DNA of 64,000 nt from Galbitalea sp. SE-J8 (GCF_030345695.1 NZ_JAUASV010000004.1:124001-188000); one strand, 5' to 3'; counted from the first letter of the stretch, positions 22,289-29,976 are shown. Notes: a model not told the origin generated them from the sequence alone. A program made the numbers and translations.

Positions 22289-22436
22289 TCCCCCGCCGCT
22301 TCCCCTCCCCGGACAACGGAAATGCAGGAGCCCCCGCGAGTTCGCGCCGCTGCTCCCGCGTCACTGTGGGCGACAACGCGCGCATCCCGGCGCGCGCTCC
22401 TGCATTTCCGTGATTAGCCAGCGGGCATCCCCTGAT
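22289..22436. repeat. 148-bp palindromic repeat, copy 2
   Basis: Second copy, 226 bases after the first. Part of the intervening spacer (GGCGGGCGCTGGCCGCGTGT) recurs after copy 2 at about 22461-22480, so the underlying unit is 226 bp in tandem with a partial third copy. From 21995 to 22493 the sequence holds only these repeats. Confidence 0.88.
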
Positions 22437-22493
22437 TGCCAACGGGCATCCCTGATCGCAGGCGGGCGCTGGCCGCGTGTCGGGGGCGGGGCG

Positions 22494-22499
22494 TAGCGT
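22494..22499 (+). promoter_or_regulatory. Probable -10 element, leaderless start
   Basis: TAGCGT, 6 bases before ATG 22506 and just after the repeat block. Confidence 0.5.
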
Positions 22500-22505
22500 G
22501 CGGAC

Positions 22506-22874
22506 ATGATCGGCACATACGAGATGCTCATCGTCGACTGTCCCGACCCGAAGGCGCTCGCCCGGTTCTACTCCGAGCTGCTCGGCGCCGAGATCGTCGG
22601 GTGGGACGACGACTGGACCGAGATCGCCCGCGAGGGCGACGCCCATCCGCTCATGGCCTTCCAGCAGGTCGACCAGGAGTACTCCCCGCCGCAGTGGCCC
22701 GGCCAGGACAAACCGCAGCAGATCCACATCGACGTGCGCGTCGACGACTTCGACAGCGCCGAGCGGGCCGTACTCGAGCTCGGCGCGACCGACACGGGCG
22801 TCAAGGAGCGGGGCTTCCGGGTCTACCTCGACCCGGCGGGGCATCCGTTCTGCCTCATCCGGCCGAGCGATTAA
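22506..22874 (+). CDS. VOC-superfamily protein (glyoxalase/bleomycin-resistance fold)
   Basis: 122 residues. It opens MIGTYEMLIVDCPDPKALAR and FYSELLGAEIVGW, the first beta-alpha-beta unit of the VOC fold, and the second unit holds QIHIDVRVDDFDSAERAV and ends GHPFCLIRPSD. The metal-ligand positions of the fold appear partly present (H in IHID, E in TEIARE). Members of this small-protein group are widespread in actinobacteria and mostly uncharacterised. It lies alone between the palindromic repeats and a tandem-repeat tract. Confidence 0.85.
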   Translation: MIGTYEMLIVDCPDPKALARFYSELLGAEIVGWDDDWTEIAREGDAHPLMAFQQVDQEYSPPQWPGQDKPQQIHIDVRVDDFDSAERAVLELGATDTGVKERGFRVYLDPAGHPFCLIRPSD

Positions 22875-22929
22875 CGCGACCGCGGCGGCGTCACGTCCAC
22901 GTGAACCCGATGCGTCATCCCGTGAGCAC

Positions 22930-23112
22930 GGCCCGCGGCACCGCCACCCCGTCCCCGCGAGCACGCCCGGCCCCGCCACCCCGTCCCCGCGAGCACGCCC
23001 GGCCCCGCCACCCCGTCCCCGCAAGCGCGGCCGCGCTGTCACGTTCGCGCGAGCGCGGCTGCGCTGTCACGTTCGCGCAAGCGCGGCCGCGCTGTCACGT
23101 TCGCGCAAGCGC
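22930..23112. repeat. Short tandem repeats running into the end of crtEb
   Basis: Two adjoining GC-rich arrays are present. The first repeats CCGCCACCCCGTCCCCGCGA with a period of about 32 bases, about three times. The second repeats GCGCTGTCACGTTCGCGC with a period of about 28 bases, three times, from about 23033. The last unit of the second array covers the crtEb stop codon at 23095. There is no gene between 22875 and 23094. Confidence 0.75.
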
Positions 23113-23961
23113 GAACCAGATGAGCAGCAGGGTCACGACGAAGCCCGTGGCGAAGTTGAGCCAGAGGAAGCGCCTCCAGCCGCGGTTCGCGTGCGCGCTG
23201 CCGACATCCGTGATGTTCCAGTAGACACCGCAGCTCACCGCGTACGGCAGCGCGAGAACGGATGCCAACGGTCCCGGCCACGAGGTCGCCAGCAGGAGCA
23301 CGCCCGCGATCCAGTACGCGACGGCCGCCAGCCGCACCGTCGCGCGCGCGCCGAGCACGGTCGCGATCGACGCGATGCCGGCGTCGCGGTCGGGCAGCAC
23401 GTCCTGCACGGCGCCGAACGCGTGGCTCGCGATCCCCCAGAGGAAGAACGCCGCGAGCAGCAGCCAGAGCTGCGGCGTGAATGCCGCCCCGGCGAGCACG
23501 AGCCCGTAGACCGCCGGCGACACGAAGTGCGTCGACGACGTGAGCGAGTCGAGGAACGGCCGCTCCTTGAAGCGCAGGCCCGGCGCCGAATAGGCGCCGA
23601 CCGCGAACGCGCTCACCGCGAGCACGATCCAGGAGAGCGGATGCCGCACCCCGAGCACGACGAGCGCCACGAGGAACGGCGCATTGGTCACGATCGCGGC
23701 GACGAGGGTGACGCCGTGCATCCGCGGGTCGAGCAGGGCGCCCTCGACCCCGCCCTTGCGCGGGTTGCGCAGGTCGGACTCGTAGTCGAACACGTCGTTG
23801 ATGCCGTACATCGCGAGGTTGTACGGCACGAGGAAGTACACCGTGCCGACGATCCACGCCGCGTCGATCGACCCGTTCGCGAGCAGGTACGCCGCCGCGA
23901 ACGGGAACGCCGTGTTCACCCAGCTCAGCGGTCGGGACGAGACGAGCAGCCGCCGGATCAT
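23095..23961 (-). CDS. crtEb: UbiA-family prenyltransferase, lycopene elongase (CrtEb-type)
   Basis: 288 residues with about eight membrane helices. The first aspartate motif, NDVFDYESD, and the second, DVLPDRDAG, are the prenyl-diphosphate binding sites of the UbiA family. The N-terminus (SRPLSWVNTAFPFAAAYLLA) resembles lycopene elongases, which add two dimethylallyl groups to lycopene to give C50 flavuxanthin-type carotenoids in the membrane. Context supports this: it follows crtYf with an ATGA overlap and ends the crtB-crtI-crtYe-crtYf-crtEb operon. The last residues (ALART) and the stop lie in a tandem repeat. Confidence 0.9.
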   Translation of the reverse strand: MIRRLLVSSRPLSWVNTAFPFAAAYLLANGSIDAAWIVGTVYFLVPYNLAMYGINDVFDYESDLRNPRKGGVEGALLDPRMHGVTLVAAIVTNAPFLVALVVLGVRHPLSWIVLAVSAFAVGAYSAPGLRFKERPFLDSLTSSTHFVSPAVYGLVLAGAAFTPQLWLLLAAFFLWGIASHAFGAVQDVLPDRDAGIASIATVLGARATVRLAAVAYWIAGVLLLATSWPGPLASVLALPYAVSCGVYWNITDVGSAHANRGWRRFLWLNFATGFVVTLLLIWFALART

Positions 23962-24266
23962 CCCTGGGACCCCCGCCGCGGCGAGAGCAGCGCCCACAGC
24001 GAGGGCAGCAGCACGGCCGCCGCGACCGCGTACGCGAAATCCTCGAGCGGAGCCGCGCCGACGAAGACCCCGCTGATGCGCGCGGGGTCGTAGGCGACGA
24101 GGCCGACGCCGATCATCACGTTGTCGAACACGACCGTCAGCAGCAGCAGGACGGCGAGACCCGCGGCGAGCGCCAGGGGACGCGGGGGCCGGCGCACGGC
24201 GAGCGCCACGAGTGCGACGACGACGACCGCGGCGAGGAAGACGGCGTCGAGAGCCCAGTACGTCAT
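23958..24266 (-). CDS. crtYf: C50 carotenoid epsilon-cyclase subunit (CrtYf-type)
   Basis: 102 residues with three predicted membrane helices. The segment VVFDNVMIGVGLVAYDPARI followed by GAAPLEDFAYAVAAAVLLPS carries the PxEDF motif of heterodimeric lycopene-cyclase-domain proteins. With the preceding gene it forms the two-subunit cyclase that closes the end rings of C50 carotenoids such as decaprenoxanthin or sarcinaxanthin. Which ring type is made cannot be read from the sequence. It overlaps both neighbours by four bases (ATGA), which suggests coupled translation in fixed ratio. Confidence 0.88.
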   Translation of the reverse strand: MTYWALDAVFLAAVVVVALVALAVRRPPRPLALAAGLAVLLLLTVVFDNVMIGVGLVAYDPARISGVFVGAAPLEDFAYAVAAAVLLPSLWALLSPRRGSQG

Positions 24267-24655
24267 CCGTGCTCCCCGGTGTCGCGGGTCGTGGTTTCGA
24301 GACGCGGCCTCGCTGCGCTCGTGCGCTCCTCAACCAGCGGGATGACGCGCGCGAGCGCGCCGTAGGCGTTCATCGCCAGGTAGCAGAGCAGTGTGAGGAA
24401 GAGCACCTCCTCGAGCGGCAGCTCGGGCGCGAGCTGCACGCCGGTCATGAAGGCCGTCTCGCCGCGGAAGAAGATGCCGAGACGGATGCCGGCGACATCC
24501 CAGCCGAGGAAGAACACGACGCCGACGACGAGCACGATTCCGGCCCGGCGCGCCGAGTGCGGCGCCGGATGCCAGAAAAACAGCCGGAACCGGCGGTCGA
24601 GCACGACCATCCCGGCGAGCGCGATCGCGAGCGCGACCAGGTAGAGCGCGCCCAC
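24263..24655 (-). CDS. crtYe: C50 carotenoid cyclase subunit (CrtYe-type) with repeat-derived tail
   Basis: 130 residues from GTG 24655, which immediately follows the crtI stop (TGAC-GTG). Three membrane helices are visible. LFFWDVAG-like and PLEEVLF blocks (WDVAGIRLGIFFRGE, ELPLEEVLFLTLLCYLAMNA) match the cyclase subunit family. The last 24 or so residues (LVEERTSAARPRLETTT onward) are encoded by one half-unit of the window's GGTCTCGAGAC repeat family at 24293-24337, so the C-terminus seems to have been remodelled by a repeat insertion. The catalytic part looks complete. Confidence 0.87.
   Translation of the reverse strand: MGALYLVALAIALAGMVVLDRRFRLFFWHPAPHSARRAGIVLVVGVVFFLGWDVAGIRLGIFFRGETAFMTGVQLAPELPLEEVLFLTLLCYLAMNAYGALARVIPLVEERTSAARPRLETTTRDTGEHG
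24293..24337. repeat. Single half-unit of the GGTCTCGAGAC repeat inside crtYe
   Basis: It reads from GGTTTCGAGACGCGGCCTCG to GCGCTCCTCAACCAG, one arm of the family found in the three intergenic arrays. It is embedded in the 3' end of the crtYe coding sequence and is read through in frame. Confidence 0.8.
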
Positions 24656-24656
24656 G

Positions 24657-26351
24657 TCAGCGCACCGCGTCCGTCGGGCCGAGCACGCCCGGCGGCGGGC
24701 CGAGCAGGCGCGGCAGCGATTCGAGCGGCTCGGTCGACGCGTCACCCGTGAGGCGCTTGACGAGCACCTCGGCGCTGATCAGGCACATCGGCAATCCGAT
24801 GCCCGGGATCGTCGACCCGCCCACGTAGTACAGCCCCGCGACCCGCTTCGACGCATTGCGCGCGCGCCAGAACGCGCTCTGCCGCAGCGTGTGGGCTGGC
24901 CCGAGCGCCGTGCCACGCCAGGCGTTGAGCTCGCGCTCGAAGTCGCCCGGGCCCACGGTGCGCCGCACCCGGATGCGCGACGGGAGGTCCGGGATGCCGG
25001 CCCACGACGCGAGCTGATCGATCACCCGATCGGCGAGGGCTTCGATCTCCGCGTCGCCCCGCGCCCCTCCCTGCGGCACAGCCGTCACGCCGCCAGCGTC
25101 GCGCCGGAACCGGCCACCGGGGCCCACCTGCGGCACGGCCGCCACCTGCACGCGCGGCACAGGAACGCGCGGCACAGGCACGCGCGGCACCGGCGCGCGC
25201 GGCACCGGGGCGAGCGGCACGAGCACGAAGAGGTTCGTCGAGCCCTCGGGCGCGACATCCGGATCGATACCGCTCGGCTTGCACACGTAGAGCGACGCCG
25301 GCTCGGGCACCCGCGGATGTCGCCCGAAGATCGCGCCGAATCCGCGCTTCCAGTCGCGCGCGAACAGCAGCGTGTGGTGCTCGAGCTCGGGCACGTCGCC
25401 GTCGACGCCGAGGTAGAGCAGTAGCGCGGAGGGGCCGGGCGTGCGCCGAGCCCAGTACCGCTCGCCGTACGTCCGGGACTCGGGCGGCAGCAGCGCGGTC
25501 TCGGTGTGGTGCAGGTCGGCGGCGCTCACGACGACGTCCGCTGCGACGACCCCGGCATCCGTGCGCACGCCCGTCGCCCGTCCCGCATCGAGCACGATCT
25601 CGCGCACCGCGACGCCCGTGCGGATGTCGGCGCCGTTCGCCCGCGCGAGGTCGGCGATCGACTCGATCACCCGCGCGAACCCGCCCATCGGGTAGAGCAC
25701 GCCGCCCTCGAGGTCGAGGTGGCTCATCAGGTGGTACATGCTCGGCGCCGCGAACGGCGACGTGCCGAGCAGCACGGCCGGGTACCCGAGGATCTGCCGC
25801 AGCCGCGGATCGCGCGCGACCCGGCGGGTGCGTCGCCAGAGCGGTGTGGTCAGGAGCGTCACGAGACGCGCGCCCCGCCGCACGACGTCGGGCGCGAACG
25901 ACCGGCGGATGCGCGCGAACGTCGTGTACAGGAACCGCCGCTTCGCGAGCTCGTACGTCTCCGCCGCGCTGTCGAGGTACCGCCCGAGCCGCGCGCCGGC
26001 GCCCGGCTCGATCGCCTCGAACAGCGCGACGTTCTCCTCGCGCGACGCCGCGACGTCGACCGGCTCGCGCGACCCCTCGAAGAACACCCGGTAGCCCGGA
26101 TCGAGGGTGACGAGACCGAGCTGCTCCTCGGCGCTCGTGCCGAGCAGCCGGTAGAAGTGGTCGAACACCTCGGGCATGAGGTACCAGCTGGGACCGGTGT
26201 CCCAGCGGTAGCCGGCATCCGTCCACGATCCCGCGCGACCGCCGACCTCGTCGCGCTGCTCGAGCACCGTGACCTCGTGTCCCTGCCGGCCGAGCAGCGC
26301 CGCGGACGCGAGCCCCGCGATGCCCGCGCCGATGATGACGATGCGGCTCAC
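24657..26351 (-). CDS. crtI: Phytoene desaturase CrtI with a low-complexity insertion
   Basis: 564 residues from GTG 26351, overlapping crtB (GTGA). The N-terminal FAD-binding motif is IVIIGAGIAGLASAALL, followed by EVGGRAGSW and DTGPSWYLMP. The C-terminal signature is GLYYVGGSTIPGIGLPMCLI. CrtI converts phytoene to lycopene. Typical family members have about 500-530 residues. The excess is an insert at about 378-426 that starts as a repeat of PRVPV (encoded by 15-bp direct repeats, about 25148-25215) and continues as a Gly/Arg-rich stretch. The insert falls between conserved blocks, so activity is probably kept. Confidence 0.92.
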   Translation of the reverse strand: MSRIVIIGAGIAGLASAALLGRQGHEVTVLEQRDEVGGRAGSWTDAGYRWDTGPSWYLMPEVFDHFYRLLGTSAEEQLGLVTLDPGYRVFFEGSREPVDVAASREENVALFEAIEPGAGARLGRYLDSAAETYELAKRRFLYTTFARIRRSFAPDVVRRGARLVTLLTTPLWRRTRRVARDPRLRQILGYPAVLLGTSPFAAPSMYHLMSHLDLEGGVLYPMGGFARVIESIADLARANGADIRTGVAVREIVLDAGRATGVRTDAGVVAADVVVSAADLHHTETALLPPESRTYGERYWARRTPGPSALLLYLGVDGDVPELEHHTLLFARDWKRGFGAIFGRHPRVPEPASLYVCKPSGIDPDVAPEGSTNLFVLVPLAPVPRAPVPRVPVPRVPVPRVQVAAVPQVGPGGRFRRDAGGVTAVPQGGARGDAEIEALADRVIDQLASWAGIPDLPSRIRVRRTVGPGDFERELNAWRGTALGPAHTLRQSAFWRARNASKRVAGLYYVGGSTIPGIGLPMCLISAEVLVKRLTGDASTEPLESLPRLLGPPPGVLGPTDAVR

Positions 26352-27226
26352 CGCGCACGCACCCAGGTCGTGGCGGCGATGCGGAGCTTCACCGGATGCG
26401 GCACCCGCACCCGCGAGCTGCGCACCGTGGCGGCGGGTGTCGCCCGCAGGCGGCGGCTGAGCTCGGCGAACAGCCCGTGCGCGAGGGCGACGGCCCGGCG
26501 GCATCCGCTCGGCAGCAGCGGGATGGCGGATGCCGCGACCGCGAGGTCCGCGTCGATGTCGTCGAGCAGGCGCAGCTTCGTGCCGTCGTCGAACGTGCCC
26601 GGGTCGACCCCTGGGAAGTAGCTGCGTCCGAGCCCGTCGAAGTCCGCGGCGAGGTCGCGCAGGAAGTTGACCTTCTGGAAAGCGGCGCCGAGGGCCCGCG
26701 CGCCCGGCGCGAGCGCGGCGTAGCGGGCATCGGCATCCGCTCCCGTCTCGGCGGATCCGGCGAGGAATGCGCGCACACACATCAGACCCACGACCTCGGC
26801 GCTGCCGTAGACGTAGCGCGCGAACCCGGCCTCGTCGTAGCGCTGCTCGGTGAGGTCGAGGCGCATCGACGCGAAGAACGGCGCGACCATGTCGCGGTCG
26901 ATGCCGGTCTCGCGCGCCGTGCGGGCGAAGGCATGCACGACGAGGTTCGCGCTGAAGCCGTGCTCGATCGCGTGGTAGGTCTCGCGCTCGAGGGCGTTGA
27001 GCGCGCGGGCCCGCTCGAGCGGGTCGAGCCCGGCCTCGGCGGCCGGTCCGTCGACGATCTCGTCGGCGACGCGCACGAGGGCGTACACGTTCTCGATGTG
27101 CCGCCGCGAGCCCGGGTCGAGCATGCGGGCGGCGAGGCCGAACGACGTCGAGTAGCGACGGATGACTCCGCTCGCGGTCTGCTCCGCCACCTCGTCGTAG
27201 AGCGACAGCCGGGTCAGCGCGGTCAC
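26348..27226 (-). CDS. crtB: Phytoene synthase CrtB
   Basis: 292 residues from GTG 27226. The first aspartate-rich motif is VRVADEIVDG at about 58-67, and the second region is AFQKVNFLRDLAADFDGLGR. The blocks SFGLAARMLDP and YVYGSAEVVGLMCV are typical of the squalene/phytoene synthase family. The enzyme joins two geranylgeranyl diphosphates to phytoene. As first gene of the carotenoid operon it should carry the promoter, in the 259-base region shared with divergent idi. No geranylgeranyl diphosphate synthase gene adjoins it, so the precursor must come from elsewhere in the genome. Confidence 0.92.
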   Translation of the reverse strand: MTALTRLSLYDEVAEQTASGVIRRYSTSFGLAARMLDPGSRRHIENVYALVRVADEIVDGPAAEAGLDPLERARALNALERETYHAIEHGFSANLVVHAFARTARETGIDRDMVAPFFASMRLDLTEQRYDEAGFARYVYGSAEVVGLMCVRAFLAGSAETGADADARYAALAPGARALGAAFQKVNFLRDLAADFDGLGRSYFPGVDPGTFDDGTKLRLLDDIDADLAVAASAIPLLPSGCRRAVALAHGLFAELSRRLRATPAATVRSSRVRVPHPVKLRIAATTWVRAR

Positions 27227-27485
27227 CGCGACCGCCCCTGGAGCACGCGCTGGCGTGCGGCGGGCACCGCCGCGCGTCCCGGCAGCGCGCGCGGGACGCG
27301 GCCGCGCGCACGCGCGGAGCACGCGCCGCGCCCGCCGCCCGCCCGGCGGCGCGTGGCTAGGCTGAGCACACGGCCGAGCACAGCGCCGACCCGCGCCGGC
27401 CGCTCGCGAGAGGACGTCGGCTCGCCCGAGCGCCGCGCGGTGGTCGTGCTCGTTCCGCCCGCCGCCTCCATCCCGTGAGAGTACC
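27227..27485. other. Divergent crtB / idi promoter region
   Basis: 259 bases without a supportable gene between the starts of crtB and idi. It is very GC-rich (GCGCGC-containing tracts) and no clear -35/-10 pair or operator palindrome is visible. CTAGGCT at about 27357 is a possible -10-like element for idi. Confidence 0.4.
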
Positions 27486-28028
27486 GTGACCGCATCTCAG
27501 CACCCGGAGCTCGTCGTGCTGCTCTCGGACGACGGTCAGCGCATCGGCACCGCGGACAAGGCGAGCGTCCACACCCGCGAGACTCCGCTGCACCTCGCGT
27601 TCTCGTGCCACGTGTTCGGCGCCGACGGGCGCGTGCTCGTCACCCGCCGCGCGCTCAGCAAGGCGACCTGGCCGGGCGTGTGGACGAACGCGTTCTGTGG
27701 CCACCCGACGCCCGCCGAGTCCCCCGTCGATGCGCTGTCGCGCCGCGCCGCCGACGAGCTCGGCATCCGCGTGACCGGGGTCGAGCTGATCCTGCCGGAC
27801 TTCCGCTACCGGGCCGTCGACGCATCCGGCATCGTCGAGCACGAGATCTGCCCGGTCTACCGCGCGCTGACGACGGATGCCGTGGTGCCGAACCCGGCGG
27901 AGGTCGCGGAGTTCGCCTGGGTCGAGCCCGCGGCCCTCGCCGACGCGGTCGCCGCGGCCCCGTTCGCGTTCAGCCCCTGGTTCGGCTGGCAGCTCGAGCA
28001 GCTCGCGCGCCTCCGCCCCGACGGCTGA
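27486..28028 (+). CDS. idi: Isopentenyl-diphosphate delta-isomerase, type I
   Basis: 180 residues from GTG 27486. The Nudix-like type I enzyme is shown by LHLAFSCHVFGADGRVLVTR, TWPGVWTNAFCGHPTPAESP (catalytic Cys in NAFCGHP) and EHEICPVYRA with the second catalytic Glu. It interconverts IPP and DMAPP. Besides feeding GGPP synthesis, DMAPP is the co-substrate of the CrtEb elongase in the divergent operon, which explains the location. Confidence 0.93.
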   Translation: MTASQHPELVVLLSDDGQRIGTADKASVHTRETPLHLAFSCHVFGADGRVLVTRRALSKATWPGVWTNAFCGHPTPAESPVDALSRRAADELGIRVTGVELILPDFRYRAVDASGIVEHEICPVYRALTTDAVVPNPAEVAEFAWVEPAALADAVAAAPFAFSPWFGWQLEQLARLRPDG

Positions 28029-28130
28029 GCGGTCCGCGCCGCGCACCCGCGCCTCGCCCGCGCCCGTCGACCACCGGCTCACGTGCTCCAGGCGACGCCC
28101 CTCGAATCGGCGCCCGCCCCCGCACCGCGT

Positions 28131-28136
28131 TACCCT
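28131..28136 (+). promoter_or_regulatory. Probable -10 element, leaderless start
   Basis: TACCCT, 6 bases before ATG 28143 of deoC. Confidence 0.5.
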
Positions 28137-28142
28137 GCCGCC

Positions 28143-28826
28143 ATGCCCTCCATCGCATCCGTCGTCGACCACACCCTGCTCAAGCCGGAGGCGACGCACG
28201 CCGACGTCGCCGCCCTCATCGCGGAGGCGGCCGAGGTCGGCGCCTACTCGGTGTGCGTCTCGCCCTCGATGCTGCCGCTCGCGGTGCCCCCGGGGCTCAA
28301 GGTCGCGGTGGTGTGCGGCTTTCCGTCGGGAAAGCACACCGCGCAGGTGAAGGCGTTCGAGGCAGCGGAGTCGATCGCGCTCGGCGCCGACGAGATCGAC
28401 ATGGTCATCGACATCGGGCTCGCCAAGGAGGGCCGTTTCGGCGAGGTGCAGTCCGAGGTGGCGGCCGTGCGCTCGGTCGTCCCGGCGCCGAAGGTGCTCA
28501 AGGTGATCATCGAGTCCGCCGCGCTGACGGATGCCGAGATCGTCGCGGTCAGCGAGGCTGCGGTCGCGGCGGGCGCCGACTTCGTGAAGACCTCGACGGG
28601 CTTCCACCCGGCCGGAGGAGCGTCGGTGGAGGCCGTGCGGCTCATGAAGCGGACGGTCGGCGACCGCGCGCAGGTGAAGGCGTCGGGCGGCATCCGCTCG
28701 CTCGCGGTCGCGCTCGCGATGATCGAGGCGGGCGCGAGCCGTCTCGGCGTCTCGGGGACCGCGGCGATCGTCGCCGAGGAGACCGGCGCGGCCGCCCCGC
28801 CCGCGGACGGCGCCCCGGGCTACTGA
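28143..28826 (+). CDS. deoC: Deoxyribose-phosphate aldolase
   Basis: 227 residues. The class I aldolase has [12 protein letters not shown] at the N-terminus, [19 protein letters not shown], the Schiff-base lysine in [15 protein letters not shown] and the proton-relay lysine in QVKASGGIR. It splits 2-deoxyribose-5-phosphate to glyceraldehyde-3-phosphate and acetaldehyde in deoxynucleoside catabolism. It is convergent with dcd, and a long palindrome lies between them. No other deo genes adjoin it. Confidence 0.95.
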   Translation: MPSIASVVDHTLLKPEATHADVAALIAEAAEVGAYSVCVSPSMLPLAVPPGLKVAVVCGFPSGKHTAQVKAFEAAESIALGADEIDMVIDIGLAKEGRFGEVQSEVAAVRSVVPAPKVLKVIIESAALTDAEIVAVSEAAVAAGADFVKTSTGFHPAGGASVEAVRLMKRTVGDRAQVKASGGIRSLAVALAMIEAGASRLGVSGTAAIVAEETGAAAPPADGAPGY

Positions 28827-28834
28827 CCTCCTCG

Positions 28835-28902
28835 GTGTGAGGACGATCTGCGCGCGTGAGGACGCCGCAGATCGACCTCACACGCACAGATCGTCCTCAC
28901 AC
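28835..28902. repeat. Palindromic element between deoC and dcd, possible bidirectional terminator
   Basis: Perfect 16-bp arms, GTGTGAGGACGATCTG at 28835-28850 and its complement at 28887-28902, enclose 36 bases. The enclosed part contains a second, imperfect copy of the same motifs (GTGAGGACG, CAGATCG, CCTCAC). It fills the whole space between two convergent genes, 9 bases after deoC and 18 before dcd. There is no T-run on either side. Confidence 0.7.
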
Positions 28903-28920
28903 GCGACCGGGCACGAGCGG

Positions 28921-29526
28921 TCAGCCGCCGAGCGATCCCGCATCCGTCGCCGTGACATCCGTGCGGTGGAAGTTCTGGAACGAGCGGCTCGCCGTCGGCC
29001 CGCGCTGCCCGAGGTAGCGGTTGAGCCCGGGACCCGTGCCATACGGATGCTCGGCCGGCGACGACAGCTGGAAGAAGCACAGCTGCCCGATCTTCATGCC
29101 CGGCCACAGCTTGATCGGCAGGGTCGCGACATTGGCGAGCTCGAGCGTCACGTGCCCCGAGAACCCCGGATCGATGAAGCCCGCCGTCGAGTGCGTGATG
29201 AGGCCGAGCCGCCCGAGCGACGACTTGCCCTCCAGACGCGCCGCGATGTCGTCGGGCAGCGTCACCTGCTCGTACGTCGATCCGAGCACGAACTCCCCCG
29301 GGTGCAGGATGAACGGCCGCTCCGGATCGACCTCGATGAGCCGCGTGAGCTCGGGCTGATTCTCGGCCGGATCGATGAACGGGTACTTGTGGTTGTCGAA
29401 CAACCGGAAGTACCGGTCGATGCGCACGTCCATGCTCGACGGCTGCACCATCGCGACGTCGAGCGGCGCGATCCCGATGCGCCCCGCCTCGATCTGGGCA
29501 CGGATGTCGCGGTCGCTCAGCAGCAT
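28921..29526 (-). CDS. dcd: dCTP deaminase
   Basis: 201 residues from ATG 29526. It starts [17 protein letters not shown], with [16 protein letters not shown], the active-site region [20 protein letters not shown] and [14 protein letters not shown]. Actinobacterial members of this trimeric family (as in Mycobacterium tuberculosis) can be bifunctional, turning dCTP directly to dUMP; the sequence alone does not settle which form this is. The role is pyrimidine deoxynucleotide supply. The 320 bases upstream hold a coding remnant and a palindrome but no clear promoter. Confidence 0.93.
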   Translation of the reverse strand: MLLSDRDIRAQIEAGRIGIAPLDVAMVQPSSMDVRIDRYFRLFDNHKYPFIDPAENQPELTRLIEVDPERPFILHPGEFVLGSTYEQVTLPDDIAARLEGKSSLGRLGLITHSTAGFIDPGFSGHVTLELANVATLPIKLWPGMKIGQLCFFQLSSPAEHPYGTGPGLNRYLGQRGPTASRSFQNFHRTDVTATDAGSLGG

Positions 29527-29618
29527 GCGCCCAGCATACGGAGCGCGTCGGCCGCGTTTCGCGGCGGGTTTCGACGCGGTCAGACCTGCGCCGCACCGCA
29601 TCGCTGACCCGAGCGGAG

Positions 29619-29790
29619 TCACCGGGCGGCCGGCGCTCCCGCCCCGAACCGCAGCGGCGCGACCGGATCGTCGAGGTGGCGGCCACCGCGGTAGCGGGTC
29701 GCGATGTGATCCTCCGGCAGGCGGGGTCCGCGCCCGGACGCGCCGGCGGCTCTCGCGCAGTTCGCTGAATTCAGCGAGTAAATAGCGGGG
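29619..29790 (-). pseudogene. Possible coding remnant without a start codon
   Basis: On the minus strand a frame of about 57 codons ends at TGA (29621-29619) with [20 protein letters not shown] and then APLRFG. The third codon positions are almost all G or C, as in true genes of this window. There is no ATG, GTG or TTG in the open frame, which is closed by a TGA upstream. It may be the 3' end of a gene lost by deletion. The family is not recognised, and a chance open frame cannot be excluded. Confidence 0.3.
29762..29777. promoter_or_regulatory. Perfect 16-bp palindrome, possible operator
   Basis: TCGCTGAATTCAGCGA is fully self-complementary and unusually AT-containing for this genome. It looks like a binding site for a dimeric regulator, but the gene it would control is not evident; it lies at the 5' end of the coding remnant and about 70 bases from the tRNA. 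Confidence 0.4.
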
Positions 29791-29846
29791 AGAGGCTCCC
29801 GCGGGGCTCAGAGGGTGCGGGACGCGCCCGGAAAAGTGCTGGTCGG

Positions 29847-29917
29847 AGCGGATGACGGGAATCGAACCCGCGCTATCAGCTTGGGAAGCTGAAGTTCTGC
29901 CATTGAACTACATCCGC
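29847..29917 (-). tRNA. tRNA-Gly, anticodon CCC
   Basis: 71 nucleotides on the minus strand. The acceptor stem pairs GCGGATG with CATCCGC. The anticodon stem TCAGC/GCTGA encloses the loop TTCCCAA, giving anticodon CCC for GGG codons. The T arm GCGGG-TTCGATT-CCCGT is intact. The terminal CCA is not encoded. Confidence 0.95.
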
Positions 29918-29963
29918 GAAGTGGTGCGGCGTCGAGCTTACCCGGTGCGGGCGAGGGCCTCGC

Positions 29964-29969
29964 TACCCT
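29964..29969 (+). promoter_or_regulatory. Probable -10 element, leaderless start
   Basis: TACCCT, 7 bases before ATG 29977. Confidence 0.5.
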
Positions 29970-29976
29970 GACACGC

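Noticed and set aside
22930-23112. CRISPR array of short repeats
   Set aside because: The units are contiguous tandem repeats with no unique spacers.
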